NCBI GenBank assembly: GCA_963706555.1
Contig: OY970164.1
Coordinates: 4,650,001-4,714,000 of the forward strand
DNA: 64,000 nucleotides
Reading direction: 5' to 3'
From: Bog-473 sp963706555
GTDB lineage: Bacteria; Actinomycetota; Acidimicrobiia; Acidimicrobiales; RAAP-2
Position numbers and translations under genes: made by a program. The notes under the pieces were generated by a model. That model was given only the letters and a program-made list of their open reading frames with translations, did no database searches and was not told the DNA's origin. Positions 8,381 through 17,556 of this stretch are shown piece after piece. The stretch's first letter is position 1. Each line of letters opens with the position of its first letter.

Positions 8381-9852
8381 TGCTCGGTCTCGCCGAGGCG
8401 GGCCCACGGAGCGGTGCCGGGCTGAAGGGAGTGATCCTCTGAGATCCGTCGCAGGGGCTCGCGGCGGATGGCCGTGATGGAGCTGAGGTCGCCTTGTTCG
8501 AATCGACCGGCCAATGCGGCCAACCCGAGTGCCTCGTCGAGGACACCGGCATCGACCACGCGCCCGAGGGCAAGGGCTTCACGCATGCGCTCGTTGATCT
8601 GAGAGGCACCCGAAGAGGCCGCTTCAACGAGGTAACGCCGGGCCCTTCACCGAGAGCGAGGAACTCGCTCTCGGTGGGGTTGTTCGCCTTGGGGGCGCGT
8701 TCGGGGTTCTTGCGCCGGGGCGGGTAGTGCCCGTCGTGCAGCGTCATCTGGCCCTTGGCCGCGACGGGGTGTCGTGCCACCTCTTTTGCTCCGTCAACTC
8801 CGGTGGCGACAATGACGACCTCGTCGCCCATTTGGCGCACGAAGACCACCTCTGCACAGAGCTGGTGCGGGACCGAGTAACGCGCCCCTTGGAAGGAGAT
8901 GAGTGAGGACCACGACACGGTGCGGGTCTCACCGAAGGCGACCGTGTAAGGCTCGGGCGGGAGACGATGCAGCTGTGCTTGCTCGAGCGCCAGACGATCA
9001 ACGGGGCGCTCGCCGGTCTCTCGGTGGACCCGCGTGTTGAACCGCTCGCTGGCTGCGCCACAGGCTCGCTCGAACGAGGCGAAGTCGCGATACTCGCCGA
9101 CCAGATTGTCGGGACGAGGCAACACGTCGGCCTTGGCGATGCGCACCGTTGCCTCGGTGCCGCCCTTGGACTCGGGATCGGCCACCACGCAGGTGTGGAT
9201 GGCCACCCCGTAGTAGTGGGCCACGCCGAGCAGCTCGCGATTGCGCACGGCCAGACCGGCCACGTGACTGGTCGTCACCGTCTTTTCGTTGTCGGTCAAC
9301 AGATAGGTCGGCGCACCCCCGATGGCCCGAAGCGTGGTGTCGAGGGCCGACACCAAAGAGGGGAACGTGCGGTCAGCCAGTGCGACGATGACCCGAAAGC
9401 GCGACCAGGCCAACCAGGCGCAGAACAACGTGGTGGCTTGGCCACCGACGATGGGCCCGCTGCCGTAGTCGAACTGGAGCCACAGGCCAGGCTCGGTGAT
9501 CCAGGGCTTGTAGATCCGGTGGTTGGCCCGCACGTAGTCGGACTTGAGCTGGGCCACCACCCGCCGGGTCGTGCGCTCCGAACCGACAAAGCCCATGGCG
9601 GCCAGCTTTTGATGGACCACGTCGGCCCGGACCCGCCCCGACGAGCGGTCGATCCACTCGGTAATCTTGTCGGCGAACGGCTCGGTGATCACCGGGCGGC
9701 CGACGCTGGCCGCCGGGTCGAGCCCGGCCGCCGAGCGGCCACGAAACGTCGGACGGTCTTGTGGTCGACGCACACAGGGCGGCCGTCGCTCGAAGCGAGT
9801 TGGTGAGGTCATAGGCCTCGAGAATCTCCATTGCTTTCTCCTCGGACAACAT
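8377..9852 (-). pseudogene. istA: IS21-family transposase IstA with three 1-nt frameshifts
   Basis: ATG 9852 follows GAGGAGGA and opens MLSEEKAMEILEAYDLTNSL, the helix-turn-helix start. The frame then breaks near 9770, 9730 and 8643. Restoring one G at each site gives a continuous reading frame of 492 codons, the usual IstA length, passing through VDHKTVRRFVAAR, then the DDE core (QFDYGSGPIVGG; LTDNEKTVTTSH; ESKGGTEATVRIAK) and ending ARLGETEQ at 8377. All three shifts sit in G or C runs (for example GGGCCC at 8640-8645 where GGGGCCC is expected), so they may be sequencing errors rather than decay. The product is the DDE transposase that binds the element's terminal repeats. Confidence 0.82.
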
Positions 9853-9953
9853 GGGTGGTCCTCCTCGGGGTCGTGGACAGCGCGAACTGCACGTTCTCCG
9901 GGGAGGGACCAAAGGGTGGATGTCGTTAGGGCGAGGGGTGGGGCGATGCACAA

Positions 9954-9999
9954 GTGGGGAATTCGGTGGATACTGGGGATTTTGGTGGGTGGGGAATTC
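9954..9999. repeat. Right-end repeats of the IS21 element, also supplying a start codon
   Basis: GTGGGGAATTC occurs at 9954-9964 and 9989-9999, 35 bp apart, inverted relative to the left-end GAATTCCCCAC units. The GTG of the inner copy is in frame with the kinase remainder that begins beyond the element, so the element end can act as the N-terminus of the truncated kinase. Confidence 0.75.
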
Positions 10000-12059
10000 G
10001 GTGGCGCGAGCTCGACGAGGTGCTGCGTGACCAGCAGTTCTATTCGCACTCGCTGATCGAGTCGAGCATCGACGCCCTCATGATGACCGACCCCTTGGGC
10101 ATCATCTCCGACGTCAACAACGAGATGATGAGCCTGACCGGGCGCACCCGGGCCGAGCTGCTCGGCACCCACTGCAAGGAGTTCTTCACCGACCCCGCCC
10201 TGGCCGAAGGGGCCATCGAGCGGGTGCTGACCGAGAACCGGGTCAACAACTACGAGCTGACGGTGCGGGCCAAGAACGGCCAAGAGACCCTGGTCTCGTA
10301 CAACGCGGCCACCTTCCACGACCGCAACGACCGCCTCCAGGGGGTCTTCGCCGCGGCACGTGACATCACCGAGCGCAAGCGCTTCGAACAGGCCCTCTTG
10401 GAGACCAACCTCGAGCTCGAGCACGCCTCGAAGATGAAGTCGGAGTTCTTGGCCACCATGAGCCACGAGCTGCGCACCCCGCTCAACGCCATCATCGGGT
10501 TCTCCGAAGCCCTCAAAGACGGCCTGGTCGGGGCCATGACCGACAGCCAGCGCGAGTACACCGGCGACATCTTCACCAGCGGCCAGCACCTGTTGTCGCT
10601 CATCAACGACATCTTGGACCTCTCCAAGGTCGAAGCGGGCATGATGACCCTCGAGCTCGAGCCGGCCAACCTCGGCGACCTGCTCACCGGCAGCCTGTCC
10701 ATCGTCAAAGAGACCGCTGTGGGCCAGCGGGTCCGCTTAGAGCTCGAGATGAAAGACGACATCGGGGTCTTCTCCCTCGACGTGCGCAAGACCAAGCAGA
10801 TCATGTACAACCTGCTGTCCAACGCCGTGAAGTTCTCGGGCCAAGACGGCGTGGTCACCCTCTCGGCGGCCCGGGTGCCCAAAAGCTCGGTCGGCTTCAT
10901 CGCCGGGGGCTGGCCCCAGCAGTCCTTCCCCCAGCCCGACAGCGAGTTCGGCGAGTTCGTCGAGCTCAAGATCGCCGACAGCGGCATCGGGATCTCGCGC
11001 GAGAACATGACCAAGCTCTTCCAGGCCTTCAGCCAGATCGACAGCTCCTTGGCCAGAAAGTTCGAGGGCACCGGGCTGGGGCTGGCCATGGTCAAGCGCC
11101 TGGCCGAGCTGCACGGGGGCACCGTGGCGGTGGCCAGTGCCGAAGAGGAAGGGTCCTGCTTCGCCGTGTGGCTGCCGATCCGGGCCGTGGAGGCCGGCGC
11201 TGCCGTCGTTGACCTCGAGCCGTCGATCCGGCACATGGCGATCGAAACCGGCAGGGACCGTGCCCTCGTGGTCGAAGACGACCCGCAGGCCGCAGACCTC
11301 CTCGGTCTTCTGCTCGAAGGGGAGGGTTTCACCGTCCTGTACGCAGCAAGTGCCGAGGAGGCCCTCCGCATAGCCCCGCTGCAACCGCTGAGCCTCATCA
11401 CCATCGACCTCGAATTGCCGGGCATCGACGGCTGGGAGTTCCTGCTCCGGATCCGGGAGGTCAATGCACTGGCACATGTCCCCGTCGTGGTCATCGCCAG
11501 CCTCATCGACAGCAACATCGCGCTGGCCAGTGGTGCCGCCGCCGTCTTGCAGAAGCCGATCAGCCGGGGGGAGCTCAGCGCTTCCCTGGTCCGGCTGGGC
11601 GTGCAACCGTCGAAGTTCGTCACCAGGACCGTCCTCGTGGTGGACAACGACCCCAAGGCCGTCGAGGTGATCGCCGCCTTCCTGCCGATTTCGGAGTACT
11701 CGGTCGTCCGGGCCTATGGCGGGGCCGAAGCGCTCCTGCTCGCGCAGCGGCTCCAACCCGACCTCATACTGCTCGACCTCATGATGCCGGAGCTGAGCGG
11801 GTTTGCCGTGGTGGAGGCGCTCCAGCGCGACAAGGCGACCGCCGCCATCCCGATCATCATCGTGACGGCGAAGGATGTCACGGCGCAGGACCGCTTCGAC
11901 CTGCGCAACCACTCCGACATGGTCGTCGAGATCGTGGAGAAATCCGCCTTCACACGCAGCCGACTTCGTCGCCGGCGTGCGGCGGGCGACCCATCACACG
12001 GCGGGGAGGGTCTGAGTGGACACGCGTCCTCATCATTGAGGACAACCCGGCCAACATGA
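9954..12059 (+). CDS. PAS-histidine kinase-double receiver protein, 3' part left after IS insertion
   Basis: The frame opens at GTG 9954 inside the IS right end and enters kinase sequence at RELDEVLRDQQF. Domain order: second PAS (about residues 28-145), HisKA with phosphoacceptor H171 in TMSHELRTPL, HATPase with NLLSNAVKFS, ADSGIGIS and GTGLGLAMVK (about 270-410), receiver 1 (TIDLELPGIDGW) and receiver 2 (LLDLMMPELSG). It is a hybrid kinase that would autophosphorylate and relay to its receivers. Near 11957 the natural end is shifted: adding one GC restores RAADFVAGVRRATHH and TGA at 12013-12015 instead of the present stop at 12059. Whether this half is translated alone is unknown. Confidence 0.82.
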   Translation: MGNSVDTGDFGGWGIRWRELDEVLRDQQFYSHSLIESSIDALMMTDPLGIISDVNNEMMSLTGRTRAELLGTHCKEFFTDPALAEGAIERVLTENRVNNYELTVRAKNGQETLVSYNAATFHDRNDRLQGVFAAARDITERKRFEQALLETNLELEHASKMKSEFLATMSHELRTPLNAIIGFSEALKDGLVGAMTDSQREYTGDIFTSGQHLLSLINDILDLSKVEAGMMTLELEPANLGDLLTGSLSIVKETAVGQRVRLELEMKDDIGVFSLDVRKTKQIMYNLLSNAVKFSGQDGVVTLSAARVPKSSVGFIAGGWPQQSFPQPDSEFGEFVELKIADSGIGISRENMTKLFQAFSQIDSSLARKFEGTGLGLAMVKRLAELHGGTVAVASAEEEGSCFAVWLPIRAVEAGAAVVDLEPSIRHMAIETGRDRALVVEDDPQAADLLGLLLEGEGFTVLYAASAEEALRIAPLQPLSLITIDLELPGIDGWEFLLRIREVNALAHVPVVVIASLIDSNIALASGAAAVLQKPISRGELSASLVRLGVQPSKFVTRTVLVVDNDPKAVEVIAAFLPISEYSVVRAYGGAEALLLAQRLQPDLILLDLMMPELSGFAVVEALQRDKATAAIPIIIVTAKDVTAQDRFDLRNHSDMVVEIVEKSAFTRSRLRRRRAAGDPSHGGEGLSGHASSSLRTTRPT

Positions 12060-12493
12060 AGCTCGCCATCCTGCTGCTCCACAACGTCGGCCATGTCACC
12101 CTGAGCGCGGTCGACGCCGAGACGGGCATGGCCATGGCCCGGGCCGATCAGACGGACCTGATCCTGATGGACATCCAGCTTCCGGGCATGGACGGGCTCA
12201 CCGCGACCGGGCTGTTGAAACAGGATGCGTCAACGTCCCACATCCCGATCATCGCCCTCACCGCGCCGGCCATGCAGGCGGACCAGGAGAAGAGCCAGAC
12301 GGCCGGCTGCGACGCGTACATCGCCAAACCGCTGCGTTATGCCGAGCTGCACGCCGCCATCCACCGGCTCCTGCCGGCAGCGCGCTCTTCGTCGACGGGT
12401 CCGGCCGCGCCTCGTTGGTCAACCTCGAGGGTCTGTCCACAGATCGGTGAGCGAGATCCCGGCTTCGCGGAGCATCCCCCGCACGACGGGTAG
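12016..12493 (+). CDS. Single-domain response regulator (receiver), start frameshifted
   Basis: A third receiver follows the kinase. The likely start is GTG 12016 directly after the restored kinase stop; the bases CACGCGTCC at 12021-12029 need one more CG to read VDTRVLIIEDNPANMKLAIL in frame, so the intact frame seen here begins only downstream. The acidic pair is in LIIEDN, the phosphoacceptor D in LILMDIQLPGMDG, the conserved Thr in IIALTAPAM and Lys in AYIAKPLRY. It is a CheY-like output or relay partner of the kinase. Its C-terminal 25 codons overlap the 3' end of maf on the other strand, so the true stop may be earlier. Confidence 0.72.
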
Positions 12494-13034
12494 GGACACT
12501 CCCAAGACGTTGCTGGGCACCCCTTCGATGCCGTCGACGAACGGTGCCGCCCGACCGTCGATGCTGAACGCTCCGGCGAGCGACAGCGCTTCGCCACTGT
12601 CCACATACGCGCTGATCTCCGCCTCGGCTCGGCGTGCCGAACCGCACGACGGTGCTGTCGAGTCGCGAGATCGAGATCCCCGAACGGGTGTCGATCAGGC
12701 AATGACCGGTGTGCAGAATGCCGCGGCTCCCCGCCAGGCGTTGCCACATGGCGACGGCCTCGGCCGCTGAAGCCGGCTTCCCGAGCGAGGTTCCCTCGAG
12801 CTCGAGCATCGAATCACAGGCAAGGATCAGCGCATCGGGACGCCGCTGCGCCACGGCTGCGCCCTTCCGCTCGGCGAGGAGGACGACGGCCCGTGCCGTG
12901 TCGATGCCGTCCACTTCTTCGGGCACGCCGCTGACGACCACCACCGGGTCGAATCCGGCATCACGGAGCACGCGGAGACGCGTGGCCGACCCCGACGCCA
13001 GAATGAAGGGAGGGGGTGCCGGCACGTCCTCCAT
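12419..13034 (-). CDS. maf: Maf-family nucleoside triphosphate pyrophosphatase (frameshifted)
   Basis: Started at ATG 13034, the protein begins MEDVPAPPPFILASGSATRL, the family's substrate-binding start (usually LASxSPRR), and carries LACDSMLELEG..LGKP, the equivalent of the catalytic D-T-x-V/x-GKP region. Maf proteins hydrolyse non-canonical or pyrimidine NTPs to NMP and pyrophosphate. The frame breaks near 12627 in CCGAGCCGAGG; one extra GC gives GTPSAEAEISAYVDSGEALS and a C-terminus PVVRGMLREAGISLTDLW ending at 12419, in total 205 residues, the normal size. It converges with the receiver gene and is transcribed away from the acyltransferase at 13089. Confidence 0.82.
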
Positions 13035-13088
13035 CAGATGACAATTCCACCCCGCCGCGCAAGCCCTGGGGGTGTCTAGCATCGCGGG

Positions 13089-14412
13089 ATGCGACGGCTG
13101 GCGGACCGGGGAATGGCGAACTTCGCGCGCCTTCTCATCCATGTCTTCTTCCAACGGGTCGAAGTGGAATGCGGGGAGAGTCTGCCGGCGACCGGCCCTG
13201 TCGTCGTCGTGGCGAACCACACGAACGGACTGGTCGACGGACTCTTGTTGATGGCCGCACTGCGTCGGTACCCACGTTTTCTGGGAAAGTCGACCCTGTT
13301 CAAGATCGCCCCTCTCTGGCCCTTCCTGAAGTTCGCCGGCGTCGTCCCGGTCCATCGCGCCGTCGACGGCGCGACTGGCGAGCACAATGCCTCGGCCTTC
13401 GCCACCTGTCACCGCATCCTGGCCGAGGGCGGCATTGTGGCGGTGTTCCCCGAAGGGATCAGCCACGACGAGGCGTCGCTCCAGCCGCTGAAGACGGGAG
13501 CGGCACGGATCGCGCTCGAAGGCGGCATCGAGGGAGGAGTGCCGGCTCTCGTGACCGTGGCCGTGGGCCTCACCTACGACGCGAAGGCGCGGTTCCGTTC
13601 GCGCGCGCTGGTGCGCGTCGATCGGCCGGCGGCCGTCGCCCCATGGAGAGACAGCTACGAACGCGACAGTCACGAGGCGGTGCGGCGCTTCACGCTCGAC
13701 CTCGCCGACAGGCTCTCTGCGGTGAGCCCCAGTTATGCGTCGTGGGAGCAGGCCACGCAGTTGTCGCAGGTCGCGGAGATCGTCGTGCGCCAGCCGCAGG
13801 GCCTCGTCTCCCCCGTGCCACTGGCGGACCAGGTGGGCGTCGCCGAACGGCTGGCCCAGGTTGCACGCGCGCGCACCCGGCGACGAACGCCTGGCCCGAC
13901 TCACAGCTGCCTTCGCGTCCTACCAGAGGGATCTCAACCTCCTCGGACTGAGCGACTCCCAATTGGCGGCGGCGTACCGACCGGGCCAGGTCCGACGTTC
14001 GTTCGCCTGGGGCATGCTCAAGATTCTGGTCGCCGTCCCCTTCGCCGTGGTGGGGGTGGCCGTCCACATCATCCCGTTCCAGATCATGAAACAGGTGGCG
14101 AAACTCCCCACCAACGAGGGGATCAAGGCCACGGTGAAGCTCCTCGGGTGCTTCGCCTCCTTCACCCTGGTCTACACCGCGCTCGGCGTCTTCGTCGGCC
14201 GCGCCTACGGGGCCTGGCTCGGCCTTCTGGCTGCGCTGGCGGCGCCGCTCTGCGGGTACGTGAGCGTGCGCCTCGGCGAGCGCGTGCAACGCGTCGGCGG
14301 ACTGCTGGAGGGCTCCCGTATCGTCAGGGCGCGGGGAACCGACCTCAACTCCGTCCTGGTGCAACGGTCACAGGTCGTCGACGCCGCCTGGTCGGTACTC
14401 GCCGCCCGATGA
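13089..14412 (+). CDS. PlsC-type 1-acyl-glycerophosphate acyltransferase with C-terminal membrane domain (frameshifted)
   Basis: The N-terminal half has the acyltransferase signatures: NHTNGLVDG (His and Asp of the acyl-transfer motif), GKSTLFK, and FPEGISHDE. It probably acylates a glycerophosphate or similar acceptor at the membrane. The frame breaks at 13863-13875 in an alternating GC run; one added GC dinucleotide continues as ARAPGDERLARLTAAF and gives 441 residues. The second half has about four hydrophobic segments (ILVAVPFAVVGVAVHIIPF; FASFTLVYTALGVFVG; LGLLAALAAPLCGYV). Its stop codon overlaps the next start (ATGA at 14409-14412), so the two genes are one transcriptional unit. Confidence 0.78.
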
Positions 14413-15182
14413 GCAGGCATTCGACCATCAGGTACGGTCCTCACCGGGCCCAAACCGCAGAACTGTGGCGCCCCGAGGGCCCGCAGGGCGACCGACCGGT
14501 CGTGGTCCTCATTCACGGCGGTTTCTGGCGCCAGATCTACACCAAGCACCTGATGCACCGACTCGCCCATGCGGTGGTCGCCCACGGCTGGGTGGCGTAC
14601 AACATCGAATACCGGAGAGTGGGCCGATTCGGCCTCGGTGGGTGGCCCGAGACATTCGACGACGTCGCCGCGGCCATCGACCGGTTGAGGACGGTCGAGC
14701 ACATCGACCTGGAACGCATCGTCACGTGCGGGCATTCGGCGGGAGGTCACCTCGCCTTGTGGGCCGGCACCTCGCGGACGACGGACGCCGCAATGCCTCC
14801 GAGCGCCGGGGCGGTGCGGATAGCAGCCGCCATTTCGCTCGCAGGTGTGGTCGATCTCGTCGAGGGTGCCCGCCTCAATCTGGGCGGCGGCGCGGTCCAG
14901 GCCCTGATGGGTGGCGAACCCGACCAATTCCCCGAGCGCTATGCACGGGGATCGCCTGCCGCATTGCTGCCGATGGGCGTCCGGCAGTTCCTCGTGCACG
15001 GGCTGGCCGACTCGACTGTGCCGCCTTCGCTCAGCGAATGGTACGTCCAACGCGCACGATCTTTCGGCGACCAAGCCGACTACGTGCCCCTCGCCAGCAA
15101 GGGACACATGGACATGATCGACCCTCGTGGTGCTGCGTGCGCGGAGGTGAAGGCCAGCCTCGACCTCATCACGGCCAAGTGA
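14409..15182 (+). CDS. Alpha/beta-hydrolase (esterase/lipase-like)
   Basis: The 257-residue product starts at ATG 14409, overlapping the upstream stop codon by four bases. The oxyanion motif IHGGFW, the nucleophile in TCGHSAGGH, a likely acid in HGLADSTVP and the catalytic His in KGHMDMID complete a Ser-Asp-His triad in the order of HSL/BD-FAE-type hydrolases. The length is normal. It probably cleaves carboxyl esters in the cytoplasm; coupling to an acyltransferase suggests lipid or acyl-ester turnover, which is inference. A kynurenine formamidase-like activity is also possible for this subfamily. Confidence 0.85.
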   Translation: MSRHSTIRYGPHRAQTAELWRPEGPQGDRPVVVLIHGGFWRQIYTKHLMHRLAHAVVAHGWVAYNIEYRRVGRFGLGGWPETFDDVAAAIDRLRTVEHIDLERIVTCGHSAGGHLALWAGTSRTTDAAMPPSAGAVRIAAAISLAGVVDLVEGARLNLGGGAVQALMGGEPDQFPERYARGSPAALLPMGVRQFLVHGLADSTVPPSLSEWYVQRARSFGDQADYVPLASKGHMDMIDPRGAACAEVKASLDLITAK

Positions 15183-15191
15183 GGCTGCTGG

Positions 15192-15614
15192 CTACGCCGA
15201 GAGTCGCTCCTCGTGGGTCCGGCAATTTCCCGACCGGAATTCACTGACATGGCCGCCCTCGATGGTCACTTCACCGAGCGGCAGGCCGTCGATCCCCCAC
15301 ACTGTGTAGGTCCCCTCCATCAGCTCGGGATACACCCCGGCGATGAATTCGCGATCCACGGCCCTCCTGCGCCGGATCATCGTGTGCAGATGATGGGACC
15401 TCGGTGACCCCGCTGGCGTCAGGTCGATCTCCATGCCGAGGCACGACTCGTCGGCATAGAGCACGAGTGCGCCGACATCGTCCCCTATGTCGAGAACCAG
15501 CGCCTCCGGCGGCCCCTCGGTCGGGCCGTCGTCCACGAACGGGGCCTCCACGGGACCATGGGAGTGGTCGTGGGAGTGGCAGTGGTGCTCGTGGGACAAG
15601 TGGTCGTGGGACAT
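15192..15614 (-). CDS. His-rich N-terminus protein of unknown function, 140 aa
   Basis: The N-terminus MSHDHLSHEHHCHSHDHSHG holds nine histidines in 20 residues, a metal-binding tail. The rest (LVLDIGDDVGALVLYADESC, MEIDLTPAG, EGTYTVWG, VTIEGGHVSEF) looks like a small beta-sandwich conserved in actinobacteria; I know no assigned activity. It lies just downstream of the DUF4331 gene on the same strand, 12 bp away, so the two are probably co-transcribed. No signal peptide was seen, so it should be cytoplasmic. A nickel/zinc/copper buffer or delivery role is a guess from the tail. Confidence 0.72.
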   Translation of the reverse strand: MSHDHLSHEHHCHSHDHSHGPVEAPFVDDGPTEGPPEALVLDIGDDVGALVLYADESCLGMEIDLTPAGSPRSHHLHTMIRRRRAVDREFIAGVYPELMEGTYTVWGIDGLPLGEVTIEGGHVSEFRSGNCRTHEERLSA

Positions 15615-15626
15615 GGCCGCCGGACC

Positions 15627-17139
15627 CTAGAGCTCGGGATTGGGGTTGTAGGCAGGGGTGGCCGGCGGGTTCGAGAAGCCCCCGTGCGGGTCGGCGAGGT
15701 AGGGAAAGGTCGCCTGGTAGGCCCGGGGGCTCGCTGTCACACCTTGGTTCACCAATGCCACCGCAGCGTCCGGCGTGAACGTCTTGTCGACCAGTGGGAT
15801 CGTTGCTCCCGCCACGGCCTTGAGGGCAATGGTGACGACGTCGTCGGTGGGACGCCGACCGTTGGGGTAGCCGGCCAGGTCGCCGCCGAGCAGGCCGAGG
15901 TTGCTCGTCCCGGCCTGCGTTCCGTTGCTCGACGTGGGGGCGATGCCCATGTTGAGGCGCAGCATCTCTGCGATGACCTTGCCGCCCTGATAGGTGCCCG
16001 ACGCCGAACGGCGCACCGATGACGCTGCCCGGAATACCTGTGGCGAAAATGGCCACGAGGTCGGCCCTGGGCTTGGTGTAGGCGGCCAGATGGGGGAAGG
16101 CGCCCGGGTAGAGGACCGGCAGAAGGTTCTGCAATTCCGGATGCTCCACGGCGGCGGCGAACTGGCTGTCGTCTCTCGGTTGCTGGCTGTTCCAGTAGTC
16201 CTTCGACGCCATGGGGACGACAACCTCGTTCACGAGCGGACTGCCCAGACGTGATACCTGGTCGTACGGCCCGGTCGCCGTGGTGGTGCCTGTCGTCGGA
16301 TTGAACATGCGCACGGTCTGACGATGCGCCGTCGTGTAGACCCCAATGACGGCGTGGGGGTCATTCGCTCCCATGGTCAACGGCGCTCCGTTGGACGTCA
16401 GCGAACTGATCGGAATCTGCAGCGCAATCGTGTGGACGTTGACGCCGGCCAAGGAATTGATACCGGGAGTGTTGGAGCCCGGGATCAAGTGGTCGCTCGA
16501 GATCGGCCTCAGGTCACCGAGGTCGAAGATGGAGCCGAGGTCGACGAAGAAGCCGTCGGCCCGCTGGCCGGCGAAGACGTTGAGGCCATCGGACATCCGG
16601 TACACCGCCGGGGCCGACAGCGACGCGTAGTTCGGCGTGCTGCGAATTCCCACATTGCAGGGAGGGCAGGCGAACACTCCACCGCTTCCCGCGGGTGGGC
16701 TGATGGGCGTCGCCGTGGTGTGCCCCGTCGCCGGGTCGATGTCGATCCTCGTGACCTTGTAGGTCTGCCGGCGGTTCCAGGTGGCGCTGTAGCCCGTCGA
16801 CGGCGAATGCGTGATGGGCCCTGTGGCATAGAGGAACGTGTTCGGATCGAGGATCTGTGTCGTGAACTGGAACTGGTAGGTGATGGAAGGGGTGCCGGTC
16901 CCCGTGTTGTCGATGTGGATCTGGTAGAGCACATCGTCCCCGACGGGCGGCGCATTGCCGACGACCGTCTTGGCGCCGAACTCGAAGAAGTTCGGCCCAC
17001 CGTCAGGGGCTTGCAGCGGCACATAGTTGGCGATGATCGTGACCGTTTCAGGGCAATCGGGGCTGACGAACGCGTACACGTCCGTGCTGTCAGCGGCCGG
17101 GTCCTTGGAAATGGCAGGTGCTTCTCTGTGGGACGACAT
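15627..17139 (-). CDS. DUF4331 family protein (frameshifted)
   Basis: The start MSSHREAPAISKDPAADSTD is the hallmark of DUF4331, a family of about 500 residues without known activity, often predicted extracellular or periplasmic. The protein is rich in Thr, Pro and Gly with beta-strand character; YAFVSPDCPETVTIIANYVP follows the start. The frame breaks at about 15996-16000; one GC restores FGVGRTYQGGKVIAEMLRLN and leads through GGDLAGYPNGRRPTDDVV to the end FPYLADPHGGFSNPP...NPNPEL, 504 residues. No classical signal peptide is present. It sits between the His-rich protein and a small Tat-signal protein on the same strand. Confidence 0.82.
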
Positions 17140-17193
17140 GTTCAGTTCACCTCATGAAGGGTAGGGATGAGAAGGGATTCTTTTGCGGCGGGA

Positions 17194-17481
17194 CTACTGC
17201 GTTGCTTTGATGAGCTCCTGGGCCAGGGCTTGGTTCGTGTAGTCGATGTGCTTCGTTCCGACGAAGATGGAGATCGTCCCCGCCTTGGCGTCGACGACGT
17301 GCGCCACCACACCCGAGCCCTCGAGAAGCGGTCCGTCCGACGGTGTGGTCGAGGGTGGCGTGGCGGCGTCGGCACCACTGACACCGGTCAGAAGGCTCAG
17401 ACCTCCGGCAGCGGCGACGCCTGTGGCGGCCGCTCCGATGGACGCGTTCCTCAGAAAGTGTCGGCGGCTGATGTTCGGCAT
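17194..17481 (-). CDS. Small Tat-exported protein, 95 aa
   Basis: ATG 17481 follows AAGGAG at good spacing. The N-terminus MPNISRRHFLRNASIGAAAT carries a twin-arginine signal (RRHFLR), then a hydrophobic stretch ending near GVSGADA, a likely cleavage site. The mature part is short: a Thr/Pro/Ser linker, then GVVAHVVDAKAGTISIFVGT and a C-terminal helix (ALAQELIKATQ). Small Tat proteins of this form, with a VVAHV..D...G.I.....GT core, occur widely in actinobacteria; function unknown. It is 54 bp upstream of the DUF4331 gene and probably in one operon with it. Confidence 0.8.
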   Translation of the reverse strand: MPNISRRHFLRNASIGAAATGVAAAGGLSLLTGVSGADAATPPSTTPSDGPLLEGSGVVAHVVDAKAGTISIFVGTKHIDYTNQALAQELIKATQ

Positions 17482-17556
17482 GGTGTGCTCCTTGTACTCG
17501 GGGATGAATGGGCAATGGCTGGTGAAGAGGACCGATCAGAGGGGTGACGAAAGCGG

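Larger units (their letters stand above)
7518..9999 (-). mobile_element. IS21-family insertion sequence (istA-istB), about 2.48 kb
   Basis: Boundaries are set by GAATTCCCCAC at 7518-7528 and its inverted copy GTGGGGAATTC at 9989-9999. The element holds istA and istB on the minus strand with GTGA-overlapping stop and start, as is usual in the family, and its size is typical. It sits inside a PAS/histidine kinase gene whose two halves flank it. A target duplication could not be made out at these ends (left flank ends CCATTAG, right flank begins GGTGGCG), so the exact ends may be off by a few bases. Confidence 0.85.

Noticed and set aside
7505..10006. A target-site duplication flanking the IS21 element.
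   Set aside because: The bases next to the two terminal repeats (CCATTAG and GGTGGCG) do not match, so no duplication could be shown.
8220..10589. A single 789-codon open frame on the minus strand covering istA and part of the kinase.
   Set aside because: Only its middle is transposase sequence; the first third reads antisense to the kinase and the last part is out of frame with IstA. The istA limits given use the start and stop with matching motifs.
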